33,507 bases of DNA from NCBI GenBank assembly GCA_018377375.1, contig JAGZZN010000016.1:1-33507 (forward strand), read 5' to 3'. The position numbers and the translations under genes were made by a program. Below, piece after piece: positions 14,805 to 23,011 of this stretch (position 1 is its first letter; each line of letters begins with the position of its first letter). The DNA is from Streptococcus parasanguinis (GTDB lineage: Bacteria > Bacillota > Bacilli > Lactobacillales > Streptococcaceae). The notes beneath the pieces are model-generated. The model did no database searches, was not told the origin of the DNA, and saw nothing but the letters and a program-made list of their open reading frames with translations.

Positions 14805-15755
14805 ATGATTGATAAAAAATGGCTGAGTGGCCAAGGGACCCTTCTTTGTGGGATCTTAAATGTCACTCCGGATTCATTTTCTGATGGCGGTAAGTATACG
14901 AGTGTGGATGCAGCCTTGCAGCAGGCGAGAAAACTGATCCAAGAAGGAGCTCAGATCCTCGATATTGGGGGAGAATCAACCAGACCAGGTAGTCATTATG
15001 TAGAGATCCAAGAAGAGATTGACCGTGTGGTTCCAGTGATCGAAGCCATTCGGAAAGAAAGTGATGTCTTGATCTCAGTGGATACCTGGAAGTCCCAGGT
15101 GGCGGCGGCGGCGCTCGAAGCTGGGGCTGATATTGTCAACGATATTACTGGTTTTCTTGGAGATTCTCAGATGGCTGCTGTGGTTGTGGAGCATGAAGCG
15201 AGCGCTATTCTCATGTTTAATCCAGTGATGGCAAGACCGCATCATCCAAGTTCCACTATCTTTCCACGTTTTGGTTTTGAACCAGTCTTTTCAGAGCAAG
15301 AACTTCAAAAGATGGCTCAAGAACCGATTCAAGACTTGATGTGGAGTTTCTTTGACCGCTCGCTTGCTGAAGCGAAAGCAGCCGGTGTCCAGATGGATCG
15401 TATTATGTTGGATCCTGGGATCGGATTTGGGTTGACCAAGCGCGAGAACTTACTCTTATTGCAAGAGCTAGAGACGATTCACCAAAAGGGCTATCCAATC
15501 TTTCTTGGAGTCTCTCGGAAACGCTTTGTGGTCAATATTATTGAGGAAGCTGGATTTGAGACAGATCCTGCAACGGAGACTGGTTTTTGGAATCGGGACC
15601 TGGCTTCGAGCCATTTGACCAGTATTGCAGCCAGTCAAGGAGTCGAAGTAGTGCGGGTGCATGATATTCCTCTTCACAAGATGGCAGCCAGTCTGGGCCA
15701 AGCCATTTTCCAAGCCCAAGAGGCAGCAGATACCAATTTAAAACAATACAAGTAA
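14805..15755 (+). CDS. folP: Dihydropteroate synthase
   Basis: Condenses 6-hydroxymethyl-dihydropterin pyrophosphate with p-aminobenzoate to dihydropteroate; the target of sulfonamides. The protein has 316 residues. Characteristic motifs are LCGILNVTPDSFSDGGKY near the N-terminus, DIGGESTRPGSHYV (the loop where sulfonamide-resistance changes arise), SVDTWKS, NDITG, DPGIGFG and GVSRKRF. The RPGSHYVEI loop shows no obvious inserted residues relative to the remembered pneumococcal protein. First gene of an operon matching pneumococcal sulA-sulB-sulC-sulD. The ATG follows AAAGGAGAAC. Confidence 0.97.
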   Translation: MIDKKWLSGQGTLLCGILNVTPDSFSDGGKYTSVDAALQQARKLIQEGAQILDIGGESTRPGSHYVEIQEEIDRVVPVIEAIRKESDVLISVDTWKSQVAAAALEAGADIVNDITGFLGDSQMAAVVVEHEASAILMFNPVMARPHHPSSTIFPRFGFEPVFSEQELQKMAQEPIQDLMWSFFDRSLAEAKAAGVQMDRIMLDPGIGFGLTKRENLLLLQELETIHQKGYPIFLGVSRKRFVVNIIEEAGFETDPATETGFWNRDLASSHLTSIAASQGVEVVRVHDIPLHKMAASLGQAIFQAQEAADTNLKQYK

Positions 15756-17066
15756 ATGAAGACAAAAGAACATCAGTTGGATCTTCGTTGGCTAGAAGCC
15801 TATCGTTCCCAAGATCCACATTTCGGCTTGGAGCGCATGGAAGCTCTCTTGGCTTTGAGAGGAAATCCTCACCTAGACTGTCGGGTCATTCATGTTGCGG
15901 GGACCAATGGCAAAGGATCTACCATTGCTACCTTGTCCCAACTCTTGAGGCAGGCAGGTTTACGCGTTGGAGTCTTTACCTCTCCTTATCTGATCTATTA
16001 CAATGACCAAATCACCATTAATGGCGAAGCCATTTCAGATCAAGACCTGCAAACCTACCTGGATAGTTACCAGCAGTTCCTGCAAGCTGAACAATCAAAG
16101 GCCGTCTTTCAAGGGTTGACGGAATTTGAAGTGATGACGGCGATTGCCTATGATTATTTTGCTCATGAGGAGCTGGAATATGTGATTATGGAAGTCGGTA
16201 TGGGGGGACGACTAGATAGTACCAATGTCTGCCAGCCCGTTCTGACCGCAATCACTTCGATTGGCTTGGATCATGTCGCCCTTCTTGGGCCAGATCTGGC
16301 TTCCATCGCCCGTGAAAAGGCTGGTATCATTAAGCCAGGAATTCCTCTGGTTCTAGGGAAATTAGAAGCAGAAGCCAGCCAAGTCATTGAAGGTATTGCG
16401 ATTCAGAAGCAGGCACCGATAACAGCCTATGATAAGGATTACCAAGTTGAGCTAGAAGCCTCTTGTCTATCGGGTCAATCCTTTTCTTATCACAGTTCCA
16501 AAAGAGAAAAAGCCTCTTATCAAGTAGCGCTCTTAGGTCATCACCAGGCCAGAAATGCAGCTCTTGCTATCAGTATCTGTGATGTACTTTTTGAAAGAGA
16601 TGGGCGTGAACTCTTGTCAAGAGAGTTAGTGGATGAAGCCTTGCATCAAGTCGTCTGGCCTGGCCGGATGGAAGTGGTCTCGCAAAATCCCATGGTCTTG
16701 CTAGATGGGGCCCATAATCCCCATGCCGTTGCGCCTTTGATCGCAAGTCTTCGGGAACTGTTCCCAAGGCAAAAAAAGACCATTCTTTTTACCTGCATCC
16801 GGACCAAAGCTTTAGAAGAGATGCTCATTCAGTGGCAGGAACTGGAAAATAGTCGCTTGATCCTAACGACCTTTGAAGATCCAAGAGCCTATTCTCAAGA
16901 AGAGATAAGAGCTGCTGCGAAAAACCATCAGCTTGAGGAAGTCAACTGGCAAGAGTTTCTACAAAACTGGCAAGCAAAAGGCGATGAGCTCCTCATTGTA
17001 ACGGGATCGCTCTACTTTCTTAGCCAGGTACGACCTTATTTATTAAAAACAGAAAAATCCAACTAG
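15756..17066 (+). CDS. folC: Bifunctional dihydrofolate synthase / folylpolyglutamate synthase
   Basis: Adds glutamate to dihydropteroate and extends the glutamate tail of folates, using ATP. The 436 residues fit the Mur-ligase-like family: P-loop HVAGTNGKGST (about 46-56), the TSPYL motif, GMGGRLDSTN (the omega-loop region), HVALLG, and DGAHNPHAV in the C-terminal domain. The ATG immediately follows the folP stop (TAAATG), and no good ribosome binding site was seen, so translation is probably coupled to folP. It corresponds to pneumococcal sulB. Confidence 0.96.
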   Translation: MKTKEHQLDLRWLEAYRSQDPHFGLERMEALLALRGNPHLDCRVIHVAGTNGKGSTIATLSQLLRQAGLRVGVFTSPYLIYYNDQITINGEAISDQDLQTYLDSYQQFLQAEQSKAVFQGLTEFEVMTAIAYDYFAHEELEYVIMEVGMGGRLDSTNVCQPVLTAITSIGLDHVALLGPDLASIAREKAGIIKPGIPLVLGKLEAEASQVIEGIAIQKQAPITAYDKDYQVELEASCLSGQSFSYHSSKREKASYQVALLGHHQARNAALAISICDVLFERDGRELLSRELVDEALHQVVWPGRMEVVSQNPMVLLDGAHNPHAVAPLIASLRELFPRQKKTILFTCIRTKALEEMLIQWQELENSRLILTTFEDPRAYSQEEIRAAAKNHQLEEVNWQEFLQNWQAKGDELLIVTGSLYFLSQVRPYLLKTEKSN

Positions 17067-17074
17067 GAGATGAT

Positions 17075-17629
17075 ATGGATACAAAGAAAATTGAAGAAGC
17101 AGTGAAAATGATCATCGAGGCAGTCGGTGAAGATGAGAACCGTGAGGGACTTCAGGAAACGCCGACCCGCATTGCCAAGATGTACCAAGAAATCTTTGCA
17201 GGATTAGGGCAGACAGCAGAAGAGCACCTGTCTAAATCATTTGAAATCATTGATAACAATATGGTGGTCGAGAAGGATATCTTCTTCCATTCCATGTGTG
17301 AGCATCACTTTTTACCATTTTATGGAAAAGTGCACATTGCCTACATTCCAAATGGCCGTGTGGCTGGGCTTTCCAAACTGGCTCGTACGGTCGAAGTTTA
17401 CGCTAAAAAACCACAGATTCAGGAACGTTTGACGGTAGAAATCGCAGATGCCTTGATGGAATATCTTGGAGCACAAGGAGCACTTGTCTGGGTAGAAGCA
17501 GAGCATATGTGTATGAACATGCGTGGTGTCCGTAAACCTGGGACCGCTACAGTGACAACCGCTGCACGTGGACTGCTTGCGACAGATAAAGACTTGAAAA
17601 ATGAAGCCTATAAACTCATGGGCCACTAA
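17075..17629 (+). CDS. folE: GTP cyclohydrolase I
   Basis: Converts GTP to 7,8-dihydroneopterin triphosphate, the first step of folate synthesis. The 184 residues include the zinc ligands Cys75 and His78 in MCEHHFLPF and Cys146 in EHMCMNMRG, plus the substrate-binding stretch NGRVAGLSKLAR and the C-terminal VRKPGTATVT. Eight bases after folC, with AGGAGATGAT upstream. No frame irregularities. Confidence 0.98.
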   Translation: MDTKKIEEAVKMIIEAVGEDENREGLQETPTRIAKMYQEIFAGLGQTAEEHLSKSFEIIDNNMVVEKDIFFHSMCEHHFLPFYGKVHIAYIPNGRVAGLSKLARTVEVYAKKPQIQERLTVEIADALMEYLGAQGALVWVEAEHMCMNMRGVRKPGTATVTTAARGLLATDKDLKNEAYKLMGH

Positions 17630-17654
17630 TGGCCGGCTATAAGAGGTGAAGAGA

Positions 17655-18464
17655 GTGGATCAATTACGGATCAAGGACTTAGAGATATACGCCTATCATG
17701 GTGTTTTTCCGGCAGAAAAAGAATTGGGACAACGCTTTGTCCTAGACCTATGGGTGGATTATGAGATGACCCGTGCAGCCCGCACAGGAGATTTGGATGC
17801 TTCGATCCATTACGGGATCTTAGCGGAACAGTTGACCGAGTGGATGCAGGCAGAAAAGATCGATCTGATTGAAACGGTTGCCTTTCAATTGGTGCAAAAA
17901 ATTTTCGAAAGCTATGCCTTTGTAGAAAAAGTTCGTCTGGAGTTGAAAAAACCTTGGGCTCCTGTTCCCTTGCCACTCGAGACTTGTTCGGTGACAATCG
18001 AACGAGAGAAAAAACGAGCCTTTATTGGCCTTGGTACCAATATGGGAGATAAACAACTGCAACTAGAGACGGCGCTAGAAAAAATCAAGGGTCGAGGCAT
18101 TCATCTTCTTCAAACATCCACAAGGATTGAAACAGAACCTTGGGGAGGAGTGGAGCAAGACACCTTTTTGAATCAGGTGGCAGAGGTTGAAACCTGGATG
18201 ACCCCAGAGGATTTACTAGAAACCTTACTTGCCATTGAGCAAGAAATGGGGCGTGTCCGTGAGATCAAGTGGGGGCCACGTGTGATCGATCTAGATCTGC
18301 TTTATATGGAGGACACGATTTGTTACAGCCCTAGCTTGATCTTGCCACATCCTTATGTGGCAGAACGAGCCTTTGTATTAGAATCTTTAAATGAAATTGC
18401 TCCTCATTTTGTGGACCCTGTTCAAAGAAAGTCCATTCGCCAATTATGGGAGGCTGTCAAATAA
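17655..18464 (+). CDS. folBK: Fused dihydroneopterin aldolase / HPPK (FolB-FolK)
   Basis: One 269-residue polypeptide performing two consecutive steps: aldol cleavage of dihydroneopterin to 6-hydroxymethyl-dihydropterin (residues about 1-118) and its pyrophosphorylation by ATP (about 120-269). FolB is shown by MDQLRIKDLEIYAYHGVFP and LIETVAFQLV. FolK is shown by AFIGLGTNMGD, TEPWGGVEQDTFLNQV, WGPRVIDLDLLYM and LPHPYVAERAFVL. The same fusion is pneumococcal SulD. GTG 17655 is chosen because AAGAGG lies eight bases upstream and it gives the remembered MDQL start; GTG 17646 would overlap that site. It completes the operon's folate steps apart from p-aminobenzoate supply and reductase. Confidence 0.95.
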   Translation: MDQLRIKDLEIYAYHGVFPAEKELGQRFVLDLWVDYEMTRAARTGDLDASIHYGILAEQLTEWMQAEKIDLIETVAFQLVQKIFESYAFVEKVRLELKKPWAPVPLPLETCSVTIEREKKRAFIGLGTNMGDKQLQLETALEKIKGRGIHLLQTSTRIETEPWGGVEQDTFLNQVAEVETWMTPEDLLETLLAIEQEMGRVREIKWGPRVIDLDLLYMEDTICYSPSLILPHPYVAERAFVLESLNEIAPHFVDPVQRKSIRQLWEAVK

Positions 18465-18486
18465 TCTCTCTTCTTTGCTTCATAAA

Positions 18487-18520
18487 AAAACAATCCCTTG
18501 AGCAGGGATTGTTTTTGTTT
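18487..18520. terminator. Bidirectional terminator between folBK and the DUF1846 gene
   Basis: AAAACAATCCCT pairs with AGGGATTGTTTT around TGAGC; an A run precedes it and T runs follow it, so it can work on both strands. It serves the convergent folate operon (plus) and the UPF0371 gene (minus). Confidence 0.92.
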
Positions 18521-18528
18521 GTCTTGAT

Positions 18529-20013
18529 TTATTTACGATACAAGCGATCGTACTGGTAGACAGGGTCCATGGTGACGTTGATACCGAGCTTGCGAAGGAC
18601 GTTCTTGTCCTCGTCTGTCAGCATAACAGTTGAATGGGCTTCGCTGCCTTTCAACTTGCCTAATTCTTGCATAGCAAGCTTAGCGTCTTCATTAGTCATA
18701 GCCGTAATGGCAAGGGCAATAAGGATCTCGTTCGAGTGAAGACGAGGGTTGCGGCTACCCAAATGATTGATCTTCAGGCCTTGGATCGGTTGCACGTATT
18801 CTGGCTCAATTAATTTGGTTTCTTTGTCAATATGCGCTAATTTCTTAATCGCATTGATTAAGAGGGCTGCGGTTGGGCCAAAGAGATCAGACGTTTTTCC
18901 GGTTACCATCTCGCCGTTTGGCAATTCAAGCGCCAAGGCGGGCTCCCCTGTTTCTTCTTCTTTTTGGCGGGCAAGGACGGTCACTTTCCGATCATTTGGA
19001 GTAATCCCCAAATCATTCATCAAGAGCTCAATTTTCTTCACAGCCCCTTCACCGACACGCTCTGCTTTGACATCTAAGATGGTTTGGTAGTAGCGACGGA
19101 TAATTTCTTGTTGGGAAGCTTCAATCGCAGCGTCATTGTCCACAATGGCAAAGCCAACCATGTTGACGCCCATGTCTGTTGGAGAAGCATAAGGTGAGGT
19201 TCCTAGGATGCGTTCCAACATGCGCTTCAAGACAGGGAAGATTTCAATATCGCGGTTGTAGTTGACCGTTGTTTCCCCGTAGGTTTGGAGGTGGAAGGGA
19301 TCGATCATATTGACATCGTCTAGATCGGCAGTCGCTGCTTCATAAGCCAAGTTGACTGGGTGGTGCAAAGGAAGATTCCAAACTGGGAAGGTTTCAAACT
19401 TAGCATAACCAGATTTGATCCCATTTAATTGGTCATGGTACATATTGGACATACAAGTTGCGAGCTTACCAGAACCAGGTCCAGGAGCCGTCACAACGAC
19501 CAAATTGCGACTAGTTTTGATGTAGTCATTCTTTCCCATTCCTTCAGGAGAGATGATGTGGTCCATATCGGTCGGATAGCCCTTGATCGGATAGTGGAGA
19601 TAAGAGGCGATCCCGCTCTTATCCAGTTGTTTGCGAAAGGCGTCTGCTGCAGCTTGTCCAGCATATTGGGTGATGACGACAGAGCCTACAAAGATCCCTA
19701 ATTCATTGAATTTGTCGATCAAACGCAGTACTTCTTGGTCATAAGAAATTCCTAGATCTCCACGGGCTTTTGAGTGCTCAATGTTGTTGGCGTTGATGGC
19801 AATGACAATTTCCACCTGGTCGCGCAATTCTTGGAGCAACTTGATCTTATTGTCTGGTTCGTATCCAGGGAGGACACGAGCAGCGTGGAAGTCTTCTAAC
19901 ATCTTACCACCAAATTCAAGGTAGAGCTTGCCATCGAATTGGTTGATCCTCTCAATAATGTGGTCACGTTGCAAGTTCAAATACTTTTCAGAACTAAAAG
20001 CTTGTTTTTTCAT
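18529..20013 (-). CDS. DUF1846 / UPF0371 family protein
   Basis: A 494-residue soluble protein, the normal size for this family, which is widespread in streptococci and whose function is not established. The N-terminus MKKQAFSSEKYLNLQ, the block YLEFGGKMLEDFHAARVLPGY, the glycine-rich VTAPGPGSGKLATCMS (about 185-200) and HLGSRNPRLHSNEIL are recognisable. The APGPGSGK stretch looks like a phosphate-binding loop, but nucleotide binding has not been shown here. ATG at 20013 is chosen over an upstream in-frame start at 20058 because AGGAG lies seven bases before it. It is a single-gene unit with its own promoter. Confidence 0.93.
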   Translation of the reverse strand: MKKQAFSSEKYLNLQRDHIIERINQFDGKLYLEFGGKMLEDFHAARVLPGYEPDNKIKLLQELRDQVEIVIAINANNIEHSKARGDLGISYDQEVLRLIDKFNELGIFVGSVVITQYAGQAAADAFRKQLDKSGIASYLHYPIKGYPTDMDHIISPEGMGKNDYIKTSRNLVVVTAPGPGSGKLATCMSNMYHDQLNGIKSGYAKFETFPVWNLPLHHPVNLAYEAATADLDDVNMIDPFHLQTYGETTVNYNRDIEIFPVLKRMLERILGTSPYASPTDMGVNMVGFAIVDNDAAIEASQQEIIRRYYQTILDVKAERVGEGAVKKIELLMNDLGITPNDRKVTVLARQKEEETGEPALALELPNGEMVTGKTSDLFGPTAALLINAIKKLAHIDKETKLIEPEYVQPIQGLKINHLGSRNPRLHSNEILIALAITAMTNEDAKLAMQELGKLKGSEAHSTVMLTDEDKNVLRKLGINVTMDPVYQYDRLYRK

Positions 20014-20096
20014 GTAAAACTCCTGTATATAAGGGAAGGATCTGCCACACAAATCCAAGGATGAGTGTTCCGTTCCTTACCATTTCATTCTTTCAT

Positions 20097-20105
20097 ATTA
20101 TATCA
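20097..20105 (-). promoter_or_regulatory. Extended -10 promoter of the DUF1846 gene
   Basis: On the minus strand TGA followed by TATAAT, about 85 bases upstream of the ATG at 20013. No strong -35 is visible. Confidence 0.65.
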
Positions 20106-20262
20106 GAAAACAGATGGAAGATAAAATATTCTAAGATACTTTCCTAAGATGAGGTTAGACATCATAGAATTTGATTGTTCAGGCATATTTTTTACATAAA
20201 ATGACCTAAGTGATGCTAAACAAATAAAATGAGGTAGTCTATTAAGGTCATTGCAGGGTGCA
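20106..20262. other. Intergenic DNA without a recognised gene
   Basis: Roughly 155 bases between the DUF1846 promoter and the hairpin cluster. It is AT-rich with no supported frame, terminator or repeat seen; it may hold upstream promoter elements for the minus-strand gene. Confidence 0.4.
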
Positions 20263-20445
20263 CTTAAACTTTCCGCTGTGAGAAAAGTGCCTGAAACGAC
20301 TCAGTTTCAGGCACTCGGAATTATTGAGACCTTAGGCTCAATAATTAGTCTTGGAACTTCGGAGAAGTTCGCAGACGTCCGTACTCACCTAAGGAAAGTT
20401 TTTAAGAGGATTTTATCCTCTATCTGAAAGTCCCTTACGGGGACT
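20263..20445. repeat. Cluster of perfect hairpins with an enclosing stem (structured element)
   Basis: Within 183 bases: an outer pairing CTTAAACTTTCC (20263-20274) with GGAAAGTTTTTAAG (20393-20406); GTGAG (20278-20282) with CTCAC (20384-20388); then AGTGCCTGAAAC/GTTTCAGGCACT (20286-20315), AATTATTGAG/CTCAATAATT (20319-20346) and GAACTTC/GAAGTTC (20354-20370). Outside the outer stem are AGAGGAT/ATCCTCT (20405-20421) and AGTCCC/GGGACT (20429-20445). On the minus strand the 20286-20315 hairpin ends in TTTT and could terminate pepA. The whole looks like a multi-branch RNA fold or a mobile palindromic repeat; the family is not recognised. Confidence 0.7.
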
Positions 20446-20460
20446 CGTGATAGATGTTAC

Positions 20461-21525
20461 TTAATAGTGTTTGATCAAATCAACTGTAGAGCGATCCAAT
20501 TTCTTAACCAACGCTTGTAAGAAGGCTTGCGCTTGCAAGAAATCATCCATGGCATAGAGGGTTTGGTGAGAGTGGATGTAACGTGCACAGACACCAATGG
20601 TTGTTGATGGGACTCCACCATTCTTCAAGTGTGCTGCACCTGCATCGGTACCACCTTTGGCACAATAGTATTGGAATTTGATGCCCGCTTCTTCAGCAGT
20701 AGTGAGCAAGAAATCCTTCATATTTGGTAGCATGATGTGACCTGGATCATAGAAGCGAAGCAGTGTTCCTTCCCCAATCGCTCCTTGGTCTCCAAAGACA
20801 TCGGCCGCTGGTGAACAATCTACAGCAAGGAAGATTTCAGGATCAAATTTAGTGGTTGAAGTGTGGGCTCCACGCAGTCCCACTTCTTCTTGAACGTTGG
20901 CCCCTACATAGAGTTCGTTGTTTAAGGCTTGGCCAGAAAGGCTCTTGGCCAATTCGCTGACCATCAAGACGCCGTAGCGGTTATCCCATGCTTTTGAGAT
21001 GACGTTTTTACCATTAGCAGTGAGAATCGCAGAGCTATCTGGGACCAAAGTATCTCCAGGACGGACCCCATAGCTTTCAGCTTCGGCTTTAGAGCTAAAT
21101 CCTGCATCAAAGACGATGTCGCTAATGGCAGGTACAGTTGGTCCACCTGTTCCACGTGTCAAATGAGGAGGAACAGATCCTGAAATAGCAGGGTATTCAC
21201 GTCCGTCACGTGTAAAGAGTTTGAAGCGTTGGCTGCTGACGACCATCGGGTTCCAACCTCCGATTGGGACAACACGGAAAGTTCCGTCAGCTTTGATTTC
21301 GCTGATCATGAAGCCAACTTCGTCCATGTGGGCAGCTACTAAGATACGAGGAGCATCGGCTGCTGTTGAGTGTTTGACCCCGAAGATCCCACCGAGACCA
21401 TCTGTCACGATTTCGTCCACATGAGGGGTCAATTGTTGGCGCAAATAATCCCGTACAGGAGCTTCGTGACCTGAGATAGCAGGGATTTCAGTTACTTCTT
21501 TGATTTTAGAAAATAAATCAGTCAT
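20461..21525 (-). CDS. pepA: Glutamyl aminopeptidase PepA (M42 family)
   Basis: A cytoplasmic metallo-aminopeptidase that removes N-terminal acidic residues from peptides; family members assemble into large tetrahedral dodecamers. The 354 residues match streptococcal PepA. Metal-binding features are AHMDEVGFM (His66, Asp68), KAWDNRYG, the catalytic EEVGLRGA, VDCSPA and the late IHSHQTL. AAGGT lies before the ATG. Its stop directly borders the hairpin cluster, so transcription probably ends there. It runs divergently from the DUF4651-thioredoxin genes. Confidence 0.96.
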   Translation of the reverse strand: MTDLFSKIKEVTEIPAISGHEAPVRDYLRQQLTPHVDEIVTDGLGGIFGVKHSTAADAPRILVAAHMDEVGFMISEIKADGTFRVVPIGGWNPMVVSSQRFKLFTRDGREYPAISGSVPPHLTRGTGGPTVPAISDIVFDAGFSSKAEAESYGVRPGDTLVPDSSAILTANGKNVISKAWDNRYGVLMVSELAKSLSGQALNNELYVGANVQEEVGLRGAHTSTTKFDPEIFLAVDCSPAADVFGDQGAIGEGTLLRFYDPGHIMLPNMKDFLLTTAEEAGIKFQYYCAKGGTDAGAAHLKNGGVPSTTIGVCARYIHSHQTLYAMDDFLQAQAFLQALVKKLDRSTVDLIKHY

Positions 21526-21631
21526 AGGTTACCTTCTTTCTGATGCTATTTTAACACTTTTTCTACAAGGATGGTAGCGTTATTATGGAAATCAGTCTCT
21601 AAAATCGGAGGGAGAGATCCAGCTTAGACCG

Positions 21632-21660
21632 TTGTCCCTCTGCTTATTTTGTGTTACAAT
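21632..21660 (+). promoter_or_regulatory. Promoter of the DUF4651-trx-ytpR unit
   Basis: TTGTCC (21632-21637), a 17-base spacer, and TACAAT (21655-21660) preceded by TG at the extended -10 position. The start codon begins only eight bases after the -10, which implies a leaderless or nearly leaderless messenger. Confidence 0.8.
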
Positions 21661-21667
21661 AGGCACT

Positions 21668-21958
21668 ATGAAAGCTAAAAAAATTATTTTGTCTAGTCTG
21701 GCTGTAGCAAGTGCAGGAGCTCTTGCGGCCGGTGTTTATAAAATCGCGAAAGATCAAAAGCGTCTCCGTACCCAAGAAGAGTTGGTAGCAGAAGTACGGG
21801 AGCAAATGGAAGCCATGGGGACGATTGCGACCCTGTATGTGGAACTCTACGAGTCTAGTGAAGAGCGCTTAGTAGGTGGTGTCATTTTTGAAGATGAGCG
21901 CCATTACCGCTTTGTCTATGAGGACGGTCTCTTGCATTACGAAGAGGAAAAACTATGA
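21668..21958 (+). CDS. DUF4651 family small membrane-anchored protein
   Basis: A 96-residue protein: MKAKKIILSSLAVASAGALAAGVY gives a basic start and one hydrophobic segment (split here only for reading; residues 1-24), followed by a helical charged stretch (EELVAEVREQMEAMG) and a small C-terminal domain (VGGVIFEDERHYRF). DUF4651 proteins sit beside a thioredoxin-like gene and ytpR in streptococci; their function is unknown. ATG 21668 has no real ribosome binding site, only AGG five bases upstream, and lies at the expected transcription start. It overlaps the next gene by four bases. Confidence 0.85.
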   Translation: MKAKKIILSSLAVASAGALAAGVYKIAKDQKRLRTQEELVAEVREQMEAMGTIATLYVELYESSEERLVGGVIFEDERHYRFVYEDGLLHYEEEKL

Positions 21959-22272
21959 TTACACCGAGTTCTCTAGAAGAAATTGCTTCATATGTAGAGC
22001 AAGAGGGCAAGAAAGTGTTTGTCTTTTCAGCAGATTGGTGTGGGGATTGCCGTTATCTCAAACCTTTTTTGCCGGAGATTGAGGCTGAAAATCCCGAATT
22101 TACCTTTATCTTGATTGACCGCGATGCCTATATGGATCTGGCGAAAGTCTGGGATGTTTATGGGATCCCAAGTTTGGTGGTTCTGGAAAAGGATAAGGAA
22201 ATCGGTCGATTTGTCAATCGGGATCGGAAAACTAAAGCGCAGATTACAGCATTCTTAGCAGGATTAAAATAG
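21955..22272 (+). CDS. Thioredoxin-like protein with CGDC active site
   Basis: A 105-residue single-domain thioredoxin fold. The active site is ADWCGDCRYLKPF (Cys29, Cys32), where classical thioredoxin has WCGPC; the conserved cis-proline region is YGIPSLVVL. There is no signal peptide, so it is cytoplasmic. The ATG overlaps the DUF4651 stop (ATGA), indicating coupling. The altered dipeptide between the cysteines should change redox potential, and its substrate is not known; it is likely not the main thioredoxin. Confidence 0.92.
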   Translation: MITPSSLEEIASYVEQEGKKVFVFSADWCGDCRYLKPFLPEIEAENPEFTFILIDRDAYMDLAKVWDVYGIPSLVVLEKDKEIGRFVNRDRKTKAQITAFLAGLK

Positions 22273-22282
22273 GAGAAAAAAC

Positions 22283-22909
22283 ATGATTGTAACATACAAC
22301 AAAGAACAAGTCGGCGATGTATTGATGCTGACCATGAAAAATAGCGGGGAAGCCAAGCTCGCAGTGGAGAGAAAAGGAAAAGTGGCTCGCGTTTACCGTG
22401 AGGACAAGCAAGAAACCGTTGCCTGGAATATCTTTGATGCCTCATCTTTCTTCGCCATCGAAGGCAAGGGCCAAGTCTTTTTGACAGATGAGCAAGTAGC
22501 TCGTTTAAATCAAGAATTGGAAGTAGAAGGCTTCGCAGAACGTTTGGTCAATGATCGGGAACCAAAATTTGTGGTCGGAGAAATCCTTGAAATGGTAGCC
22601 CATCCAGATAGTGACCACTTGAATATCTGCCAAGTAGCAGTTGGATCAGACAAGACAGTTCAGATCGTAGCAGGGGCTCCGAACGCGCGAGTGGGTCTAA
22701 AGACCATTGTTGCTCTTCCAGGTGCCATGATGCCGGATGGTTGCTTGATTTTCCCAGGGGCTCTTCGTGGAGAAAAAAGCTATGGCATGATGTGCAGTCC
22801 GCGTGAATTGCACTTGCCAAATGCTCCTCAAAAACGAGGCATTATTGAATTGGATGATGCAGAAGTAGCAGGGACACCTTTTGATCCTGCTCGTCACTGG
22901 CATGAATAA
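22283..22909 (+). CDS. ytpR: YtpR-family tRNA-binding domain protein
   Basis: A 208-residue protein with an N-terminal DUF4479-type domain (about 1-90) and a C-terminal EMAP/tRNA-binding OB fold (about 95-205), shown by KFVVGEILEMVAHPDSDHLNIC, here spanning residues 93-114, and VAGAPNARVG, GLKTIVALPGA and SYGMMCSPREL. The same OB domain begins PheT (phenylalanyl-tRNA synthetase beta), but no synthetase domains follow. The function of stand-alone YtpR is not established; RNA binding is expected. GGAGAAAAAAC precedes the ATG, ten bases after the thioredoxin gene. Confidence 0.92.
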   Translation: MIVTYNKEQVGDVLMLTMKNSGEAKLAVERKGKVARVYREDKQETVAWNIFDASSFFAIEGKGQVFLTDEQVARLNQELEVEGFAERLVNDREPKFVVGEILEMVAHPDSDHLNICQVAVGSDKTVQIVAGAPNARVGLKTIVALPGAMMPDGCLIFPGALRGEKSYGMMCSPRELHLPNAPQKRGIIELDDAEVAGTPFDPARHWHE

Positions 22910-22916
22910 AGAGAAG

Positions 22917-22948
22917 AATCTAGGATGTTTTGAATCCTAGATTTTTTT
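22917..22948 (+). terminator. Terminator of ytpR
   Basis: AATCTAGGAT pairs perfectly with ATCCTAGATT around GTTTTGA, followed by a T run. Strong intrinsic terminator. Confidence 0.9.
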
Positions 22949-22984
22949 GATTTTGGTTTCTCACCCTCCATTTTTTAAAATTTT

Positions 22985-22992
22985 TTCGAATA
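22985..22992 (+). promoter_or_regulatory. ComX (SigX) box of ssbB
   Basis: TTCGAATA after six T residues, 19 bases before the ssbB ATG, identical to the octamer before comGA at 7858-7865. It places ssbB in the late competence regulon. Confidence 0.85.
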
Positions 22993-23011
22993 AATAGATA
23001 GGAGGAAAATG

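Noticed and set aside
20263..20445. CRISPR array or BOX/RUP element as explanation of the hairpin cluster
   Set aside because: The hairpins are all different with no repeated unit and spacers, and the sequence does not match the remembered boxA/B/C or RUP segments.
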